Source: Acidobacteriaceae bacterium (GTDB lineage Bacteria > Acidobacteriota > Terriglobia > Terriglobales > Acidobacteriaceae). From it: DNA of 6,510 bases. The translations under genes and the position numbers were made by a program. The stretch lies in NCBI GenBank assembly GCA_030040175.1, contig JASHUF010000428.1, positions 1-6,510 on the forward strand. Reading direction: 5' to 3'. This document shows positions 6,004 through 6,510 of the stretch, piece after piece (the stretch's first letter is position 1; every line of letters starts with the position of its first letter). Below the pieces are notes generated by a model, which was given only the letters and a program-made list of their open reading frames with translations, was not told the DNA's origin and searched no databases.

Positions 6004-6510
6004 ATGCCAGGCCTGCGCCTGCATCTTGCGCTTGCACTCGGCGCGGCGATGCTCTGCGCCGCGCCGGGGGACGGACGCGCGCAGCAGGCCGCGCCCGCAG
6101 ATCGCATTGCGCCTGTCGACCGCATTCCCGGGCCCATCGACGAGAGCCGGCTGGTAACGCTCAAGGGAACGGTGAGCCCGCTCGCCAACGCGGCCAACGA
6201 TCGCGGCGCGGCTCCCGCAGACATGGAGCTCGACCGGTTGCAATTGGTGTTGAAGCGCAGCCCCAGCCAGGAAGCGGCGCTGCGCGCGCTCATCGCGCAA
6301 CTCGACGCGCCGGGTGCGCCGAATTATCACCAATGGCTCACGCCGGAGGAGTTCGGCGCGCAGTTCGGACCCTCCGACGACGACATTGCCGCGGTGAAAA
6401 GCTGGCTCGTTGGCCACGGATTCCGCGGGTTGCGCGTGAATCCGGGCAGGGAGACGATGGAGATCGCCGGCAACGTGGCCGCGATGCGCTCGGCCTTCCA
6501 CACCGGGATT
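6004..6510 (+). CDS. Second S53 peptidase precursor, paralog of the upstream gene (partial, N-terminal 169 aa)
   Basis: An open frame of 169 codons runs off the right edge without a stop. It starts with a signal peptide (residues 1-26, probable cleavage GRA/QQ) and continues into a Pro-kumamolisin activation domain. This aligns without difficulty to the upstream gene: PIDESRLVTLKGTV against PIDESQRVTLGGTV, an identical VLKRSPSQEAALR, then NYHQWLTPEEFGAQFG against NYHKWLTPDAFGKQFG. The propeptide of this family keeps the enzyme inactive until acid-triggered removal. The catalytic domain lies beyond the window, so activity and any Ig-like tail cannot be judged. The ATG at 6004 is supported by GGGA nine bases upstream and by its equivalence to the start of the paralog. 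Confidence 0.88.
   Translation, partial: MPGLRLHLALALGAAMLCAAPGDGRAQQAAPADRIAPVDRIPGPIDESRLVTLKGTVSPLANAANDRGAAPADMELDRLQLVLKRSPSQEAALRALIAQLDAPGAPNYHQWLTPEEFGAQFGPSDDDIAAVKSWLVGHGFRGLRVNPGRETMEIAGNVAAMRSAFHTGI

Noticed and set aside
5807..6157. 116-codon plus-strand frame across the spacer and into the second peptidase
   Set aside because: It conflicts in frame with the well-supported start of the second peptidase and shows no family resemblance.

Overview
The window is a GC-rich bacterial segment that most resembles the Acidobacteriota (Acidobacteriaceae / Terriglobia type). The assignment rests on protein architecture, not on a database search. A secreted S53 (sedolisin/kumamolisin) peptidase carries a long tail of bacterial Ig-like domains and a membrane hairpin ending in a Cys-Gly-rich linker, a design I associate with that phylum.

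Layout. (1) Positions 1-390, minus strand: the N-terminal 130 residues of a LutA/YkgE-type Fe-S oxidoreductase of lactate utilization, running off the left edge. (2) 391-980: about 590 bases without a convincing gene. It holds a good sigma70-like promoter for lutA overlapped by nested inverted repeats, then three perfect hairpins (643-661, 765-794, 926-947) on the way to the next gene. (3) 981-5693, plus strand: a complete 1570-residue S53 peptidase precursor with signal peptide, propeptide, catalytic domain with all expected catalytic and calcium ligands, several Ig-like domains, a two-helix membrane hairpin with an embedded lipobox-like motif, and a final Ig-like part. (4) 5741-5776: a strong intrinsic terminator for that gene. 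(5) About 225 bases of spacer. (6) 6004-6510, plus strand: the first 169 residues of a second S53 peptidase precursor, paralogous to the first and cut by the right edge.

How the parts fit. The two peptidase genes look like a tandem paralogous pair, but a terminator separates them, so they are probably separate transcripts. The family works at acidic pH after removal of the propeptide, so the pair plausibly serves extracellular or periplasmic protein degradation in an acidic habitat. lutA is divergent and metabolically unrelated as far as can be seen.

The most interesting structure is at the C-terminus of the large peptidase. The last Ig-like domain of one type appears split: its first half lies before the membrane hairpin, and its missing final strands reappear at the very C-terminus, after an inserted Ig-like domain of another type.
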